From Bacillus sp. X1(2014) (lineage in GTDB: Bacteria; Bacillota; Bacilli; Bacillales_B; DSM-18226), in contig NZ_VEED01000001.1 of NCBI RefSeq assembly GCF_007678255.1, positions 1 through 64,000 of the forward strand: DNA of 64,000 nucleotides. The letters are read 5' to 3'. Below the pieces are notes generated by a model, which was not told the origin of the DNA, ran no database searches, and was given only the letters and a program-made list of their open reading frames with translations. Numbering within the stretch: position 1 is the first letter of the stretch; every line of letters begins with the position of its first letter. The position numbers and the translations under genes were made by a program. Positions 1-7,798 of the stretch are shown here, one piece after another.

Positions 1-160
1 GTATTAGCACCGGTTTCCCGGTGTTATCCCAGTCTTACAGGCAGGTTGCCCACGTGTTACTCACCCGTCCGCCGCTAGACTCCGAAGAGTCTCGCTCGAC
101 TTGCATGTATTAGGCACGCCGCCAGCGTTCGTCCTGAGCCAGGATCAAACTCTCCAAGAA
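1..160 (-). rRNA. 16S ribosomal RNA, 5' end (partial)
   Basis: Read on the minus strand this is the canonical 16S start: GAGAGTTTGATCCTGGCTCA followed by the GGCGGCGTGCCTAATACATG segment and the V1 loop. Only about the first 160 nt lie in the window; the gene runs off the left edge. The mature 5' end is placed near 160 by the position of GAGAGTTTGATC. It heads an rrn operon whose promoters lie at 304-332 and 394-422. Confidence 0.97.
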
Positions 161-303
161 AGTTGATTAGCTCATTTGTTACGTTGGCTTAGTTTCTTAA
201 AAGAAACTAAAATTTATTGTTTGCACGATTTTGTTTGTTTAGTTTTCAAAGGACAAGTCTATTAATCTTTCGTCAACCAATCGAGTGATTAGCGACATTT
301 GTT

Positions 304-332
304 ATTCTAACATAACAGTGAATCATCGTCAA
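304..332 (-). promoter_or_regulatory. rrn promoter P2
   Basis: On the minus strand there is TTGACG (327-332), a 17-bp spacer, and TAGAAT (304-309). It is about 90 bp downstream of P1. The leader after it contains the CTTTGAAAACTAAACAAAC stretch often seen before Bacillus 16S genes. Confidence 0.8.
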
Positions 333-393
333 CTTCATTTCGAAATGTTTTTTTAACCTTTAGGTTAATTATTTCGTTTCAGCGACAATGAAT

Positions 394-422
394 ATAATAC
401 TACCCTATTAACCATTCGTCAA
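394..422 (-). promoter_or_regulatory. rrn promoter P1
   Basis: On the minus strand there is TTGACG (417-422), a 17-bp spacer, and TATTAT (394-399). The sequence upstream is AT-rich, as expected of an UP element, and carries a perfect 20-bp palindrome at 432-451. Tandem P1/P2 promoters are usual for Bacillus rrn operons. Confidence 0.8.
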
Positions 423-597
423 CCACTTCCTTTCAATTTATATAAATTGAATTGTCCGGTTCCGAAGAAATTATTGGACTTGCAATTATCATTATTAATT
501 TCATACCTATAGAAAAGATAAATAATTAGGTTTAGATTACTTTTTATAGGAAAAAATACTTTTGTACTTGGGTATAGCAAAAGGAGATGACATTAAA

Positions 598-735
598 GTG
601 AGTATGGACTTCCTTAAAAAAGAGGATGAAATTGGATTCATTGCTCCTAGCGAACAAGAGCAATTACACCAATCCGTTTTGGAAGAAAAATTGCCGGAAT
701 TTGATGTAATTGGAACAGCTCTTAACGATGTTTAA
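598..735 (+). CDS. Small hypothetical protein (45 aa)
   Basis: This is a short open frame starting GTG with AAAGGAG 11 nt upstream; an internal ATG is two codons later. The peptide (start MSMDFLKKEDEIGF, end DVIGTALNDV) is acidic and soluble, with no membrane segment and no motif I recognise. It lies between the divergent rrn promoter and a convergent methyltransferase gene and ends just before a strong hairpin terminator. The ribosome binding site, clean stop and terminator favour a real gene, but I cannot assign a function. Confidence 0.55.
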   Translation: MSMDFLKKEDEIGFIAPSEQEQLHQSVLEEKLPEFDVIGTALNDV

Positions 736-740
736 ATTGA

Positions 741-787
741 AAAAACCTTTGCAAAAAGAAATCCACTCTTTCTGCAAAGGTTTTTTT
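741..787. terminator. Bidirectional intrinsic terminator
   Basis: Arms AACCTTTGCA and TGCAAAGGTT enclose a short loop, with A and T runs on either side. It can end the 45-aa gene on the plus strand and the methyltransferase gene on the minus strand. Confidence 0.85.
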
Positions 788-1556
788 ACCTTTTTAAAGC
801 CTTCATAATAACAGCTTCACCTTGGAATGAGATTATTTGATTATTCTCAATTGACACCCTGAATTTCTCTTTTACTTTTTGAGTGGAGTTTCGGATGTAG
901 TCGGATAACTTAGCTTTTTCGTTCTCTGGTAGATTCATTCGGTTACACCAAGATTCATATCGGAATGTTTTTTCAAAACGATGTAGTTCATAAACCTCAA
1001 ATCCATTCACCTCAAGTATACGGAGCCATTCACTCTTTTTCCAAGCTCTGAAATGACTGTAGTCCCGCCATTTTTCTACCGTATTATAAAATAAGTCATA
1101 GTCATCTTCTTCTGGAACTACATTATCATCAAGTAAAAACTGACCAGTTGGCTTTAATACCCGCTGAACTTCCTCAACAAATTTATCTGCGTTAGGAAAA
1201 TGGTGCGGAGCAATCCGACAGGTAACAATATCAAATACTCCATCTGAAAATGGAAGATTTTCTGCATCCCCTATTTTAAAACCGACATTTAAATGACCAT
1301 TACCTCGAATGAATTTTTCTGCTGCTTTTAACATTTCAGGAGTTAAATCCAGAGCGGTGACTTTCTTAACCAAAGGAGCAAACGCATTAGCTGTATGTCC
1401 TCCGCCAGTGGCAATATCCAGTAATTCTTCTTCTCCAGTGATCGTCGCCAATTGCACAAGTTTTTGCAAGTCATTCCCATCTTTATGGATGGCACTACTT
1501 ACATACGAATCAGCACTTTTTCCAAACTGTTGTTTTACATCTTTTTTAATATCCAT
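786..1556 (-). CDS. Class I SAM-dependent methyltransferase
   Basis: 256-aa UbiE/Methyltransf_11-type enzyme. The SAM-binding motif I, LDIATGGGHT, is at residues 46-55. An acidic residue follows in ALDLTPEM, then DAENLPF, and the post-motif FVEEVQRVLKPTGQFLL that is typical of the fold. The last third (HFRAWKKSEW and on) resembles the C-terminal region of YcgJ-like methyltransferases. The substrate cannot be read from the sequence. It is a single gene that converges on the terminator at 741-787, with AGGGGGAAATGAC ahead of the ATG. It is a soluble protein and no regulation is visible. Confidence 0.85.
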   Translation of the reverse strand: MDIKKDVKQQFGKSADSYVSSAIHKDGNDLQKLVQLATITGEEELLDIATGGGHTANAFAPLVKKVTALDLTPEMLKAAEKFIRGNGHLNVGFKIGDAENLPFSDGVFDIVTCRIAPHHFPNADKFVEEVQRVLKPTGQFLLDDNVVPEEDDYDLFYNTVEKWRDYSHFRAWKKSEWLRILEVNGFEVYELHRFEKTFRYESWCNRMNLPENEKAKLSDYIRNSTQKVKEKFRVSIENNQIISFQGEAVIMKALKR

Positions 1557-1665
1557 GTCATTTCCCCCTCGGTAACATCCTTTATAATTACTATATGGCA
1601 GTTACTTCATAAAGAAAATGACAGGTTATTTATGATTTACAATAAGAAAAACTAATTGTTTTGAG

Positions 1666-2418
1666 TCAATTGATTTCTAATATGATCGGACAATGGTCGC
1701 TTCCCATTACATTACAATGAATGTCCACATTCTTAAGTCGCTCTTGTAACTTTTCAGAGACAATAAAATAGTCAATTCGCCAGCCAATATTTCTTTCCCG
1801 TACTTTAGCCATATAAGACCACCAGGTATAAGCTCCCTCTTGATCGGGATGAAAATGACGGTAGCTGTCAATAAACCCCTCTGCAAGTAAGGAAGTCATT
1901 TTCCCACGTTCTTCTTCCGTAAAGCCAGAATTGCCTAGATTGGATTTAGGATTGCGCAAATCAATTTCCTGATGAGCAACATTCAAGTCCCCGCATAGGA
2001 TCACTGGTTTTAGTTGATCTAGTTCTTTTATATGTTGAAGGATTCGATCTTCCCATTCCAATCGAAAATTAATTCGGGCTAAATCTCTTTGTGAATTTGG
2101 AGTATAAACATTAACTAAGAAAAAATCATCAAATTCTAGGGTAAGTATTCTTCCTTCATCTTCAGACTCATCTGTCCCGACTCCATACCGAACAGAAAGC
2201 GGTTTGTTTTTAGTAAACACAGCGGTACCCGAGTATCCTTTTTTGATTGCATAGTTCCAATATTGGTGATAACCATCCAACTCCAGATTAATTTGCCCTT
2301 CTTGCAGTTTCGTTTCCTGCACACAAAAGATGTCTGCAGCTACTTCCTGAAAATAATCCAAAAATCCTTTTTTAACACACGCCCTAAGGCCGTTGACATT
2401 CCATGATACAAATTTCAT
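1666..2418 (-). CDS. exoA: Exodeoxyribonuclease III / AP endonuclease ExoA
   Basis: 250 aa, close to B. subtilis ExoA (252 aa). It is an Xth-family enzyme: it cuts DNA 5' to abasic sites in base excision repair and has 3'-5' exonuclease activity. Family motifs are in order: WNVNGLRA at 6-13, VQETKLQ with metal-binding Glu35, the GDLNVAH block, and C-terminal GSDHCPIILE with Asp241/His242 of the active site. It is an ordinary full-length single gene with AAGGAATCG near the ATG. A MITE-like repeat begins about 40 bp upstream of the start, so the repeat may sit in its promoter. Confidence 0.95.
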   Translation of the reverse strand: MKFVSWNVNGLRACVKKGFLDYFQEVAADIFCVQETKLQEGQINLELDGYHQYWNYAIKKGYSGTAVFTKNKPLSVRYGVGTDESEDEGRILTLEFDDFFLVNVYTPNSQRDLARINFRLEWEDRILQHIKELDQLKPVILCGDLNVAHQEIDLRNPKSNLGNSGFTEEERGKMTSLLAEGFIDSYRHFHPDQEGAYTWWSYMAKVRERNIGWRIDYFIVSEKLQERLKNVDIHCNVMGSDHCPIILEIN

Positions 2419-2455
2419 TTTTAACGATTCCTTCTCCCTTGCTTACTTATTATTT

Positions 2456-2639
2456 GGCTGTGTTATACTTGTCTGTTGATTTCCGTTCCAGGCACTTCGC
2501 TTTCCGCGGGCGTGCCGGGGAGCCTCCTCGTCGCTTTGCTCCTGCGGGGTCTCCCCTGCCCCGTACTCCCGCAGGAGTCTTCGTGCCTTCCACTCCAATC
2601 ATCAGATTGCCAAAATCGATATTAACCTTTATCACAGCC
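2456..2639. repeat. 184-bp MITE-like repeat, copy 1
   Basis: The ends are inverted repeats (GGCTGTGTTATA against the complement of TTATCACAGCC). The core is GC-rich and highly structured, with arms CCTGCGGG and CCCGCAGG. A near-identical copy is at 30783-30964 and a core-deleted one at 32571-32640. The open frames inside it on both strands are low-complexity products of the repeat (Arg/Gly/Pro-rich) and are not genes. Confidence 0.9.
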
Positions 2640-2710
2640 TATTATTTATTTTGATAGGAGACATTTTATCAGTAATAGCGCAATTGTGAAAGTAGAATGA
2701 ATGCGAAATA

Positions 2711-2737
2711 AAAGGCAGTGGTTAACTGCCCTTTTTT
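2711..2737. terminator. Terminator of the deacetylase gene
   Basis: Stem GGCAGT/ACTGCC with a GTTA-type loop is flanked by A and T runs on both sides. It overlaps the stop codon of the gene at 2722. Confidence 0.75.
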
Positions 2738-3522
2738 AATGGTATAAAGTATTTTTCTACTGATTTGCCGGAAAACAGGTAAGAAGCAGGGACAATTTTT
2801 ATCTTTCGTTTTTCGAATTCGTCCATCGATTGAAAGACACCAATTGAACATACCTTCCCAGTAATACCAACATGCCCAATTGCAATTCCTGTACCTTTAA
2901 TTTCAGTTACCCTCGCTAGTCTAATCATTTGTTTGTATACATGCGAAGTGGAGGATATGTCATCTAAAAATACATCTCTTTTAAGGATAGGAACACCTAG
3001 CTCTTTGGCTATTTTCGGGAATTTTGTATTTGGGCTTGTGGCACTATCGATAATATATAATCTTTTTTTCTTAGCCACTTCAACTATTGCGCGAACAATT
3101 TGTTCATTTTCAACGGCAAGGGAACCCATATGGTTATTGATCCCTACGGCATACGGAACATCCTTTATGGCATCCTCGACAATTTGTTTTACTTCTGCAG
3201 GTGAAAGATCATTCGTAATCGGTCTTGGCCCAAGCCACGATCTTTTTCCTCTTTTCGGTTCCATCGATAAATGAATCATCACTTCAATGCCATATTTATG
3301 TGCCCATTCCGCATGTACTTTAGAGTGCTCGGTAAACGGCATGACTGCAGCAGTAATCGGTATACCTCCTTCGAGGAAGTCCCGAACCCCACCTGTGCCC
3401 CCGCCAAAATCATCAATGATAATCGCAGCCTTCAAATTTTTGGATTCTGTTTTTTCTGCTTTAGCAGATGGTTGAAAAGAAAATAACAGAAAAGGAATAA
3501 GCACGAAAACAATTTTTTTCAT
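2722..3522 (-). CDS. Divergent polysaccharide deacetylase family protein (YibQ-like)
   Basis: 266 aa. Residues 1-22 are a Sec signal peptide (MKKIVFVLIPFLLFSF, then QPSAKA), so the protein is exported. The mature part carries the divergent polysaccharide deacetylase (DUF610/YibQ) signatures: AAIIIDDFGG near 32-41, the VMIHLSMEP block, GINNHMGS and AIGHVGI. These are the positions that form the metal site in carbohydrate esterase family 4. The likely target is cell-wall or capsule polysaccharide, but activity is unproven for most of the family. It is a single gene whose stop codon lies inside its own terminator. Confidence 0.85.
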   Translation of the reverse strand: MKKIVFVLIPFLLFSFQPSAKAEKTESKNLKAAIIIDDFGGGTGGVRDFLEGGIPITAAVMPFTEHSKVHAEWAHKYGIEVMIHLSMEPKRGKRSWLGPRPITNDLSPAEVKQIVEDAIKDVPYAVGINNHMGSLAVENEQIVRAIVEVAKKKRLYIIDSATSPNTKFPKIAKELGVPILKRDVFLDDISSTSHVYKQMIRLARVTEIKGTGIAIGHVGITGKVCSIGVFQSMDEFEKRKIKIVPASYLFSGKSVEKYFIPLKKGS

Positions 3523-3580
3523 AAATGACCCCCAATTTGACTTTTGAGGTTAATTTGCCCTATCCAATCATAAATTAGAC

Positions 3581-3607
3581 AAAAAAAAGAGAGCTTAGCT
3601 GCTCCCT
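3581..3607 (-). terminator. Terminator after ppiB
   Basis: On the minus strand, AGGGAGC-AGCTAA-GCTCTCT is followed by eight Ts, directly after the ppiB stop. Confidence 0.75.
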
Positions 3608-3618
3608 CCTTCTAAGGA

Positions 3619-4059
3619 TTACTCCTCATCAAATACTTTAACTTCTTTCATTTTGTCACCATTTTTCATTTTAAGAGCAGTCTCAAGTCCAGAAGTCACT
3701 TGACCAAAAACAGTGTGAACACCATTTAAATGTGGCTGTGATTCATGAACGATGAAGAACTGGCTGCCGCCTGTATTTCTACCCGCATGCGCCATTGATA
3801 AGGAACCTGGAACATGCTTGTGAGGGTTTCCTTCTGTTTCACAATTAATTGTGTAGCCTGGGCCACCCATCCCAGTTCCCGTTGGATCCCCTCCTTGGCT
3901 TACAAAACCAGGGATGACACGATGGAATACCACACCATTGTAAAATCCTTCGTTCGCTAATTTTTCAAAATTCGCAACTGTACCTGGAGCTTCATTAGGG
4001 TAAAATTCAAGCTCCATCTTTTCTCCATTTTCCATTACTATGTATCCTTTTTTAGCCAT
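3619..4059 (-). CDS. ppiB: Cyclophilin-type peptidyl-prolyl isomerase
   Basis: 146 aa, against 143 for B. subtilis PpiB, to which it aligns along its whole length. It speeds cis-trans isomerisation of Xaa-Pro bonds in cytoplasmic proteins. The cyclophilin core is intact: [32 protein letters not shown] with catalytic Arg47, GSQFFI, and [12 protein letters not shown]. The open frame extends 14 codons further upstream, but the ATG at 4059 has AAAGGAG at the right distance and gives the family's usual N-terminus, so it was chosen. There is no signal peptide. Confidence 0.95.
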   Translation of the reverse strand: MAKKGYIVMENGEKMELEFYPNEAPGTVANFEKLANEGFYNGVVFHRVIPGFVSQGGDPTGTGMGGPGYTINCETEGNPHKHVPGSLSMAHAGRNTGGSQFFIVHESQPHLNGVHTVFGQVTSGLETALKMKNGDKMKEVKVFDEE

Positions 4060-4172
4060 TAAAAAACACTCCTTTATGTAAAAATCATTTTTATCATACA
4101 CTTTTCAATGAAGAAAAGAAAGTTTGGGACCCCAATTTTCTTCGATTGGTTATATTTCTAACACGCTTGTGG

Positions 4173-4179
4173 TATTATA
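4173..4179 (+). promoter_or_regulatory. Candidate -10 box of a small RNA, sigma-F/G-like
   Basis: TATTATA (4173-4179) matches the sigma-G -10 consensus CATNHTA at 6 of 7 positions. TTATA at 4150-4154 matches GHATR at 4 of 5, with 18-bp spacing. No good sigma-A -35 box lies at 16-18 bp. The assignment is tentative. Confidence 0.35.
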
Positions 4180-4182
4180 TTA

Positions 4183-4297
4183 GTACCCCTTCCGACATTC
4201 GCTTGTTGCGGGACACTTAACCACTGTACGGACGGAAGGGGCAAGGTGTAACTAAGGGTTACATCGCAAAAAGCCGAGATGAAAATCTCGGCTTTTT
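4183..4297 (+). ncRNA. Candidate structured small RNA (about 115 nt)
   Basis: There is no reading frame of merit here, but three consecutive hairpins are found. First is a perfect 9-bp stem CCCCTTCCG (4186-4194) with CGGAAGGGG (4233-4241) enclosing a 38-nt loop. Next is GTGTAAC (4246-4252) with GTTACAT (4258-4264). Last is a 13-bp terminator stem at 4268-4297 ending in a T run. This is the organisation of a free-standing bacterial small RNA transcribed on the plus strand. The upstream -10 looks forespore-type. A comparison with the sporulation RNA CsfG of endospore formers is suggested, but I cannot confirm identity. It could also be only a terminator plus an unrelated palindrome. Confidence 0.5.
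4268..4297. terminator. Bidirectional intrinsic terminator
   Basis: A 13-bp perfect stem, AAAAAGCCGAGAT / ATCTCGGCTTTTT, has a GAAA tetraloop. It serves the candidate small RNA on the plus strand and the 150-aa membrane protein gene ending at 4303 on the minus strand. Confidence 0.9.
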
Positions 4298-4302
4298 GTC
4301 TG

Positions 4303-4755
4303 TTAACCTTTTCGTTTCGCCATCCAGCTGTAAAATGAATAAATAAAGGATAAAAATAGCAAATACCCATAAAACGAATAAAGATGTTCCCAGTGCTCCG
4401 CGTGTTCAAACCATCCCATCAATTCCGCTAATTTTTCAAAAATGGGCATTAAAAGACTGATAAACAAGATCAAGCCTGCCTTCCCCCATTTATTCAACTG
4501 GTCCATAACCCGAAGAAACACGAAAATCAACACCGGCAACACCACAAGTGTAAACCCAATATTTATGGAAAAGACATTTGGGATTGGCCTCATAGGAAAC
4601 TTATACATACCTTTACCTACGAGTAATAAATCTAAATACGTTGCAAGCAAAGTAGCTAAAAACACCGCTGAGATTGATGGGTTAGTCCAAAATCGATAGG
4701 GCTTTTTTCGCGATGGCTGCGAGTTCGAGTCGTTCAAGTGTTTTACAGTATTCAT
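4303..4755 (-). CDS. Small membrane protein, CBO0543-like
   Basis: 150 aa with four hydrophobic segments at roughly 27-47, 63-83, 93-111 and 125-143, and a basic end (WMAKRKG). The pattern WTNPSISAVFLATLLATYLD near the first segment, and the LMGWFEHAEHW stretch before the last, resemble the CBO0543 family of uncharacterised Firmicute membrane proteins. Its start lies inside the 3' end of the DUF2515 gene (overlap of about 70 bp in another frame), so the two are probably translated from one message. Function unknown. Confidence 0.65.
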   Translation of the reverse strand: MNTVKHLNDSNSQPSRKKPYRFWTNPSISAVFLATLLATYLDLLLVGKGMYKFPMRPIPNVFSINIGFTLVVLPVLIFVFLRVMDQLNKWGKAGLILFISLLMPIFEKLAELMGWFEHAEHWEHLYSFYGYLLFLSFIYSFYSWMAKRKG

Positions 4756-5810
4756 TTATTATCTCCCCGTCCATTTTTTCATGGTCCTCAATTAAGTAAT
4801 CCACCACACGAACATCATCAAACCAGTCCCCTTTTTCAGCCTCCGTATGAATGACATTCTTCCAAGCGTACTCAAGGGCTGGACTATAAATTTTTCTGGC
4901 ACGCGGCCTAAGCTGACAGGCTTTTAAACGTGTCTGATAGGCAAAGCCTGGAATTCCTTCGTTAACGTTATTAAAAATATGCGGCCAGTAATCTTTCCTT
5001 GATCCAGTATGCGGATGGGTTTTTGCCCAATCTAACACTTGTTTTAACCGCTCTTTGTTTTTAAAAATGATGGTATATAATCTTTTTCCAAGTAGAATAC
5101 GCTCACGTAATGACTCAAACTGATGCAGTGTTTGCCCAGCTAGGTTCCTTTTTCCATATGGAAAAAGAATATGGTTAAACGAAAGCAAATCTTGGAGGAT
5201 ATATTCAAATTTATCTAACACGCCCTTTTGGTATAGTGGATTTTGGACCACTCGTTTCTCCAAATAACTTTGTTCATTGATAACCAGGGCGATGGCAAGG
5301 ATATAGGTTTCATGCTTAAGCCAAAATTGATTCCAAATTGTTTCCATGAAGGTTGAAATGTTGAGAAAAGAACATAAGTAAAATAATGGTTTATTTTGCC
5401 TTAAACTTTCATGGTACAGCAAAAACTGCGGGTATACATCTTGGAAAATCAGCCAATTCCCACGCTCTAAAAAGGCAAAGAACGTTTCACTATCTTTTTT
5501 TGAGAGCAAACGGGTGAGAAATTCTCCTTTTAAGTCGGTCATGTTCCAACCGCCATTACGTGAGACCATATGTCCAAGGAATGCCCAGTGGATTTCAGGA
5601 TGAAGGAGGTAAAATTCCAAGTAGGCTTTTGTTCTTGTGACATTATTTAAGTTATGGACTGCTGTCCTTCCTCTTATTTGTTCTAAAAGCGTTCCTTCTT
5701 CTCTCGTTAGTTTTGGCGGAATCCCTGCTTGTTTGCTCTTATTTTTTAATTCGTCTCTAATTAAATCAAGTGTGGTCTTCTGGCGATTTCTCGTAAAAAA
5801 TATGGCTCAT
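4682..5810 (-). CDS. yppC: DUF2515 family protein (YppC-like), frameshifted near its start
   Basis: The conserved protein can be read well upstream of the first usable start (a TTG at 5620) in the same frame: TLLEQIRGRTAVHNLNNVT and then the HPEIHWAFLGHMVSRNGG block. That frame has no start codon before its upstream stop. The only good start, ATG at 5808-5810 with AAAGGAGG just upstream, is in another frame. Removing one T from the T6 run (A5795-5800 on the plus strand) joins the two and gives a protein of about 375 aa beginning MSHIFTRNRQKTTLD. So the gene is broken by one base, slips on the T run, or reflects a sequencing error. DUF2515 is a cytoplasmic family of unknown role. The SD-to-ATG gap is unusually short (2 nt). 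Confidence 0.7.
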
Positions 5811-5892
5811 GACCTCCTTTACGAATTCTCCTTCCTCCAATGGAATATGTATGAATGAGAATATTTTACTGGGAGAGGAATGAGAAACCCTT

Positions 5893-7758
5893 ATGATCAA
5901 TACTAGCAAGGGCATCGATTGGCTTGTTGATAGGCTTCGAGCAGACCAAACTCCCGACGGATCCTGGAATTACCCCTTTGAAACAGGATTGTCAACAGAT
6001 GCCTATATGATCATTTTATTGCGGACATTGGAATTAAATGATGAAGAATTAATTCAGGGTTTGGTTGCGAGGATTTTTAGTAAGCAAGAGGAGAATGGGG
6101 CTTGGAAGCTTTTCTATGATGAAGGCGATGGCAACTTGACCGCCACCGTGGAAGCCTATTATGCATTGTTGTATTCAGGGTATGCCAAGAAGGATGACAA
6201 GCGTTTGCGTGCAGCGAGAAGATATATTATATCCAAAGGCGGCTTGGAGGAAGTAAGTATCTTTACCAAAGTGATGCTTTCTTTAACGGGTCAATATATT
6301 TGGCCAGATTTTTCTCCTCTTCCCATTGAATTTATACTTTTACCACACTATTTTCCGATTAACTTTTACTCGCTTTCTGTTTTCGGCCGGGCCAATCTAA
6401 CGCCAATTATTTTACTTGCCGATAAAAAGTTTTTTATTAAGACTTCGATGAGCCCGAATCTTTCAGAGCTGCACTTACACCGTCATCATGAAAATCCTTG
6501 GTTTCGCTCCTCGGAATATCGTTCCCTGCTTTCATTTATCAAAGATGGAGTTAAAAGATTAATGGGTTTACCTGAACAACTCCATCAATTAGCGGTCGAG
6601 CGGGCTAAAAAGTACATGCTGGATCACCTCGAACCTGACGGCACTTTTTATAGTTATTACAGTTCCACCTTTTTGATGATTTTTGCCCTAATTGCCCATG
6701 GGTATAAGAAAACAGATCCCATAATCACAAAGGCTGTGAATGGGTTGCTTGCGATGAAATGCGAAATCAACGGCCATCCCCATATGCAGTACACAACAGC
6801 GAATGTCTGGAATACTTCGTTGATTGGTTATGCTTTGCAGTCGGCTGGGGTTACCACAAATGATCCAATGGTGACAAAGGCCAATCAATATCTTCTAAAG
6901 CAACAGCATCATAAATTTGGTGATTGGGTCATTCATAATCCAAAGACTATGCCCGGAGGATGGGGATTTTCAGATGTCAATACGATGAATCCGGATGTGG
7001 ACGATACATCAGCTTCACTCCGCTCTATTTCTAGAATGAATCCGCTTGAGAGACATGCCTGGGATAGAGGTCTTAACTGGCTTTTATCAATGCAAAATGA
7101 CGACGGCGGCTGGGGCGCGTTTGAAAGAAATACCGATACAAAGTTGTTCGAATTCCTCCCCATTGAAAAAGGTGAGTTTTTGCTAACAGATCCATCTTGT
7201 GCTGACATTACAGGGCGAACCCTGGAATTTTTCGGGAATTACACGAATCTATCTAGTGACCATAAAGCGATCCATAAAGGGATTGAATGGCTCTTAAGTA
7301 ATCAATTGAAGGATGGTTCTTGGTATGGGAGATGGGGTATTTGTTATCTTTATGGAACATGGGGGGCCATTACAGGGTTATTAGCTAACGGGATTCCTTA
7401 TCATCATTCTGCTGTCCAAAGATCCGTGAAGTGGTTACATACTATCCAAAATAAAGATGGCGGCTGGGGTGAGTCGTGCCATAGTGATAGTAACAAGGCT
7501 TATGTGCCATTAGGATTTAGCACCTTAACGCACACTGCCTGGGTAATCGATGCCTTGATTGCTGCTTCAGAAGAACCTACATCACAAATTAGAAATGGAA
7601 TCACCTTTTTATTAACTTCCCTTGAAAAAGAAGATTGGACCTCTGCTTATCCGAAGGGGCAAGGTATGGCCGGAGGTTTTTACATTCACTATCACAGCTA
7701 TCGCTATATTTTCCCTCTTATCGCCTTGTCCCACTATAAAAATAAATTCGAAGAATAG
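5893..7758 (+). CDS. sqhC: Squalene-hopene/tetraprenyl-beta-curcumene cyclase family (sporulenol synthase)
   Basis: 621 aa, against about 632 for B. subtilis SqhC. Class II triterpene cyclase: it protonates and folds a linear or monocyclic C30/C35 terpenoid into a polycycle at the membrane. The catalytic acid motif is DVDD (residues 368-371, in MNPDVDDTSASL). Several QW repeats are visible (QTPDGSW, QNDDGGWGAF, QLKDGSWYGRW, QNKDGGWGES), as is the NLTATVEAYYALL block shared with the B. subtilis protein. The Bacillus members make sporulenes for the spore, so that is more likely than hopanoid synthesis. It is divergent from the DUF2515 gene; GGGAGAGG upstream of the ATG is rather far away. Confidence 0.9.
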   Translation: MINTSKGIDWLVDRLRADQTPDGSWNYPFETGLSTDAYMIILLRTLELNDEELIQGLVARIFSKQEENGAWKLFYDEGDGNLTATVEAYYALLYSGYAKKDDKRLRAARRYIISKGGLEEVSIFTKVMLSLTGQYIWPDFSPLPIEFILLPHYFPINFYSLSVFGRANLTPIILLADKKFFIKTSMSPNLSELHLHRHHENPWFRSSEYRSLLSFIKDGVKRLMGLPEQLHQLAVERAKKYMLDHLEPDGTFYSYYSSTFLMIFALIAHGYKKTDPIITKAVNGLLAMKCEINGHPHMQYTTANVWNTSLIGYALQSAGVTTNDPMVTKANQYLLKQQHHKFGDWVIHNPKTMPGGWGFSDVNTMNPDVDDTSASLRSISRMNPLERHAWDRGLNWLLSMQNDDGGWGAFERNTDTKLFEFLPIEKGEFLLTDPSCADITGRTLEFFGNYTNLSSDHKAIHKGIEWLLSNQLKDGSWYGRWGICYLYGTWGAITGLLANGIPYHHSAVQRSVKWLHTIQNKDGGWGESCHSDSNKAYVPLGFSTLTHTAWVIDALIAASEEPTSQIRNGITFLLTSLEKEDWTSAYPKGQGMAGGFYIHYHSYRYIFPLIALSHYKNKFEE

Positions 7759-7798
7759 AAAAACATCGCCGGGGAGCAGCATCTCCCGACGATGTTTT
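7759..7798. terminator. Bidirectional terminator between sqhC and mug
   Basis: AAAACATCG-CGGGGAG and CTCCCG-CGATGTTTT form a long stem with one mismatch and a short loop. It serves both converging genes. Confidence 0.9.

Noticed and set aside
2403..2654. Open frames on both strands of the 184-bp repeat (also at 30759-30961)
   Set aside because: They are Arg/Gly/Pro-rich, occur on both strands of a non-coding repeat, recur with the repeat, and lack ribosome binding sites.
4682..5620. DUF2515 gene starting at TTG 5620
   Set aside because: Conserved residues continue upstream in the same frame (TLLEQIRGRTAVHNLNNVT) and there is no ribosome binding site at the TTG. A frameshifted longer gene explains the data better.
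5637..5858. 73-codon plus-strand frame between the DUF2515 gene and sqhC
   Set aside because: It is antisense to the conserved N-terminal coding region of the DUF2515 gene and has no ribosome binding site.
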